Notes under the pieces: generated by a model
Seen by the model: the letters and a program-made list of their open reading frames with translations, nothing else
Database searches by the model: none
What the model was told of the DNA's origin: nothing
Program-made: the position numbers and the translations under genes
Part shown: positions 60,322-61,731 of the stretch, one piece after another
Layout: every line of letters begins with the position of its first letter
How positions within the stretch are numbered: the stretch's first letter is position 1
NCBI GenBank assembly: GCA_902765735.1
Contig: CACXBB010000005.1
Span: 51,357 to 113,087, forward strand
Direction: 5' to 3'
DNA from: an uncultured Eubacteriales bacterium
Lineage (GTDB): Bacteria > Bacillota > Clostridia > Christensenellales > Aristaeellaceae
Length of the DNA: 61,731 nucleotides

Positions 60322-60930
60322 ATGACGCAGTATGAAATGGCTGAAAAGCTCTCTGAGAAGTGCAATGTGACCCTGGAGAAGGCCAGGAACACCCTGGAGG
60401 CCGGCGATTGGAACATGCTCACGGCGACGCACCTGCTGGAGCAGGAGCAGTTCCGCAGGATGCAGGAGCTCAACGAGGTCGCCTCGGACTGCGGGGGCAT
60501 GGCGGTGCAGTACGCGACCGAGGAGGAAGCCGCCACGGAGGAGATCGTCCTCGACGCCGAAGCCGCCGCGACGGAGGAAGCCACCTTCGACGCTGTGACC
60601 GACGATTGCGGGCGCGCCGAAACCCCGAAGCGCCGCCGGAGCCACAGGGGCCTGGGGCGTATCATCCGCCGGGTCGTGGCCTTCGGCAACCGCAACCGCC
60701 TCGTGGTGCGGCGCAGCAGCGAGACCCTGATGCGGCTGCCGGTGACGGTGCTGGCGCTGCTTCTGCTGTGCGCCTTCTGGGTCTGCGTACCGCTTCTGGT
60801 GATCGGGCTGTTCGCGGGCTGCCGTTACAGCTTTGACGGCAAAGAGCTCGGCCGGAGGGACATCAACGGCGCCCTCGACAAGGCCGCCAGCGCCGCCGAG
60901 CACATGAGGAAGGCCGTCGCCGAGGCATGA
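60322..60930 (+). CDS. UBA-like / DUF4342 domain membrane protein
   Basis: A 202-residue protein. Residues 1-45 form a UBA/TS-N-like helical bundle (CNVTLEKARNTLEAGDWNML). An acidic linker follows, then a basic stretch and a DUF4342-like segment (about 118-165, NRNRLVVRRSSETLMRLPVT) with one membrane-embedded hydrophobic region. The function is unknown. The start follows GGAGGACAAAACC. Confidence 0.75.
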   Translation: MTQYEMAEKLSEKCNVTLEKARNTLEAGDWNMLTATHLLEQEQFRRMQELNEVASDCGGMAVQYATEEEAATEEIVLDAEAAATEEATFDAVTDDCGRAETPKRRRSHRGLGRIIRRVVAFGNRNRLVVRRSSETLMRLPVTVLALLLLCAFWVCVPLLVIGLFAGCRYSFDGKELGRRDINGALDKAASAAEHMRKAVAEA

Positions 60931-61393
60931 TACAACGATACAGCTCCCGCAATGTGGCTCTTTACGGAGTTATAGGGTTCTCTTCTCCATCGCTTACGGG
61001 ACCTCTCCGCCCCCTGACGCTTCGCTAGGCCCTACGGGCCGGGGGCACCTCCCACTCCCTCCGTCTCGGCTTTGCCGAGCCACCTCCCTCTAAGAGGGAG
61101 GCATGACGGGGAGGCAAGGGTCACGACCTACGCGCGGCAGCCTTTGCCTTCCCCTTCAGGGGAAGGTGGCATGGCGAAGCCATGACGGATGAGGTGCCCC
61201 TCCCAGGGGAGCTGTCGCCGACGAAGTCTTGAGGGGAAGGTGGCCGAGCGAAGCGAGGTCGGATGAGGTGCCTATCCCACAAGTTTCCGTGAAGAACCTG
61301 TTAAATCAAGAATCACCTGTAACGAAACGCGGATTGCGCCGTCCAACCCACAGAAAACGGGAAACACGGACCATCCAAGGGAGGAGACAAGCC
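60931..61393. repeat. Gene-free block of hairpin repeats
   Basis: 61010-61110 hold GAGGGAGG-type units (including CTCGGCTTTGCCGAG), and 61140-61270 hold CCTTCCCC/GGGGAAGG units with variable hairpins ATGGCGAAGCCAT and CGAGCGAAGCGAGG. The first is very like the block at 33405-33740. No gene is seen. Confidence 0.78.
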
Positions 61394-61621
61394 ATGACGC
61401 AGGCCAGAATGACGGAGATGCTCTCCCAGACCCTATGCGTGACCATGGAGGAGGCGCAGGCCGCCCTGGAGGCGAGGGACTGGAGCGTGCCGGAGGCGGC
61501 GCGGCTCTTGCAGCGGGAGCAGTCGCGCGCGCGGGTGGCCGCGAAGGCCGCCCGCCCCGAAAGCGGATGGAGACTGTTTTTCAACCGCTTCATGGGGCAC
61601 GGCGACGCGGCGGTGTTATAG
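61394..61621 (+). CDS. Small UBA-like protein, short relative of the 60322 gene
   Basis: A 75-residue protein. Residues 1-45 match the UBA-like start of the upstream protein (CVTMEEAQAALEARDWSVPE), but the DUF4342 and membrane parts are replaced by a short basic tail. It starts after GGGAGGAGACAAGCC. It could be an independent paralogue or a truncated duplicate. Confidence 0.68.
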   Translation: MTQARMTEMLSQTLCVTMEEAQAALEARDWSVPEAARLLQREQSRARVAAKAARPESGWRLFFNRFMGHGDAAVL

Positions 61622-61633
61622 AGCAACCGGCAC

Positions 61634-61731
61634 TAGAGTGTGTTTCTAAATACCGGGAGATGCAGTTTCGAGCGGATTTGGCTGCATTTCAAGGCGATTT
61701 CCCGCAGGCTTAGTGGGGCAATAGCAGTCGC
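61634..61731. mobile_element. MITE copy 3 (partial, window edge)
   Basis: Follows TA at 61634-61635 and matches the first 84 bases of the complete copy with few changes. From about 61720 the last twelve bases differ from both other copies. This is either a variant or an assembly-edge error. Confidence 0.8.

Overview
The window is a GC-rich stretch of a monoderm Bacillota (Clostridia-type) genome, most likely an uncultured gut anaerobe. The pointers are whiA beside murB, a Gram-positive LexA box, purine-rich Shine-Dalgarno sites before nearly every gene, sortase-free secreted proteins with Big_2, MBG, FN3, SH3 and peptidoglycan-binding modules, and the Firmicutes families DUF3793, DUF2325, YolD-like, DUF4342, CapA and ATC-hydrolase. 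No rRNA, tRNA or CRISPR array was recognised. Both window ends lie inside copies of one 160-bp MITE, so they are probably assembly breaks at a repeat.

Layout. 1-6.3 kb: histidine kinase fragment cut by a MITE, then surface/secreted proteins (Pmp-like/MBG/FN3/Big_2 protein, metallophosphoesterase, cysteine-ladder LRR protein). 6.3-7.8 kb: two ATC-hydrolase paralogues behind a metalloregulator-like operator. 7.9-15.6 kb: accessory zone with a cystatin-like protein, rhodanese lipoprotein, PLP decarboxylase, HD and SGNH proteins, a GNAT gene split by a MITE, a secreted phosphatidylserine-decarboxylase-like protein and several gene remnants. 15.7-21.4 kb: tannase-like esterase, then GLUG/ZinT-like protein, interrupted flavodoxin and DUF3793, divergent from DUF2325, with repeated TTAG-N6-CTAA operators. 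21.7-29.7 kb: acyltransferase, Gfo/Idh oxidoreductase, GntR regulator divergent from a two-subunit aconitase-family dehydratase, and an SOS-type Y-family polymerase with a YolD-like partner. 29.9-39.1 kb: MBOAT-murB-whiA, an SH3/peptidoglycan-binding protein, and two large membrane proteins of polysaccharide type. 39.2-41.4 kb: a candidate C-rich small RNA and a conspicuously AT-rich island with two secreted peptidoglycan-binding proteins around a second MITE. 41.4-53.5 kb: diacylglycerol kinase, a nucleoside/DNA-repair/sirtuin operon, cobS-cobU-cobT, NlpC/P60, a TrmB-aldolase in-frame fusion, and a second cobalamin cluster (CobU-like, phosphatase, cobO). 53.5-61.7 kb: a 1133-residue membrane protein with 13 Cys/His repeats, CapA-like protein, mutY and two UBA-like/DUF4342 genes.

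How the genes fit together. The two cobalamin clusters cover the late steps (adenosylation, cobinamide activation, lower-ligand activation, joining, dephosphorylation). The TTAG-N6-CTAA sites tie the ATC-hydrolase pair, DUF3793/flavodoxin/ZinT-like operon and DUF2325 into one probable metal-responsive regulon. Many secreted proteins share small Cys-rich or peptidoglycan-binding modules, which suggests a cell-envelope theme.

A second layer is repeats. Intergenic spaces are filled with palindromic families: a repeat with a constant frame and interchangeable hairpins, composite elements with short-tandem-repeat inverted arms, and two MITEs. The most noteworthy candidates are the 13-repeat Cys/His protein, the C-rich RNA, the interchangeable-hairpin repeats, the shared operator set and the MITE insertion that left a perfect TA duplication in an acetyltransferase gene.
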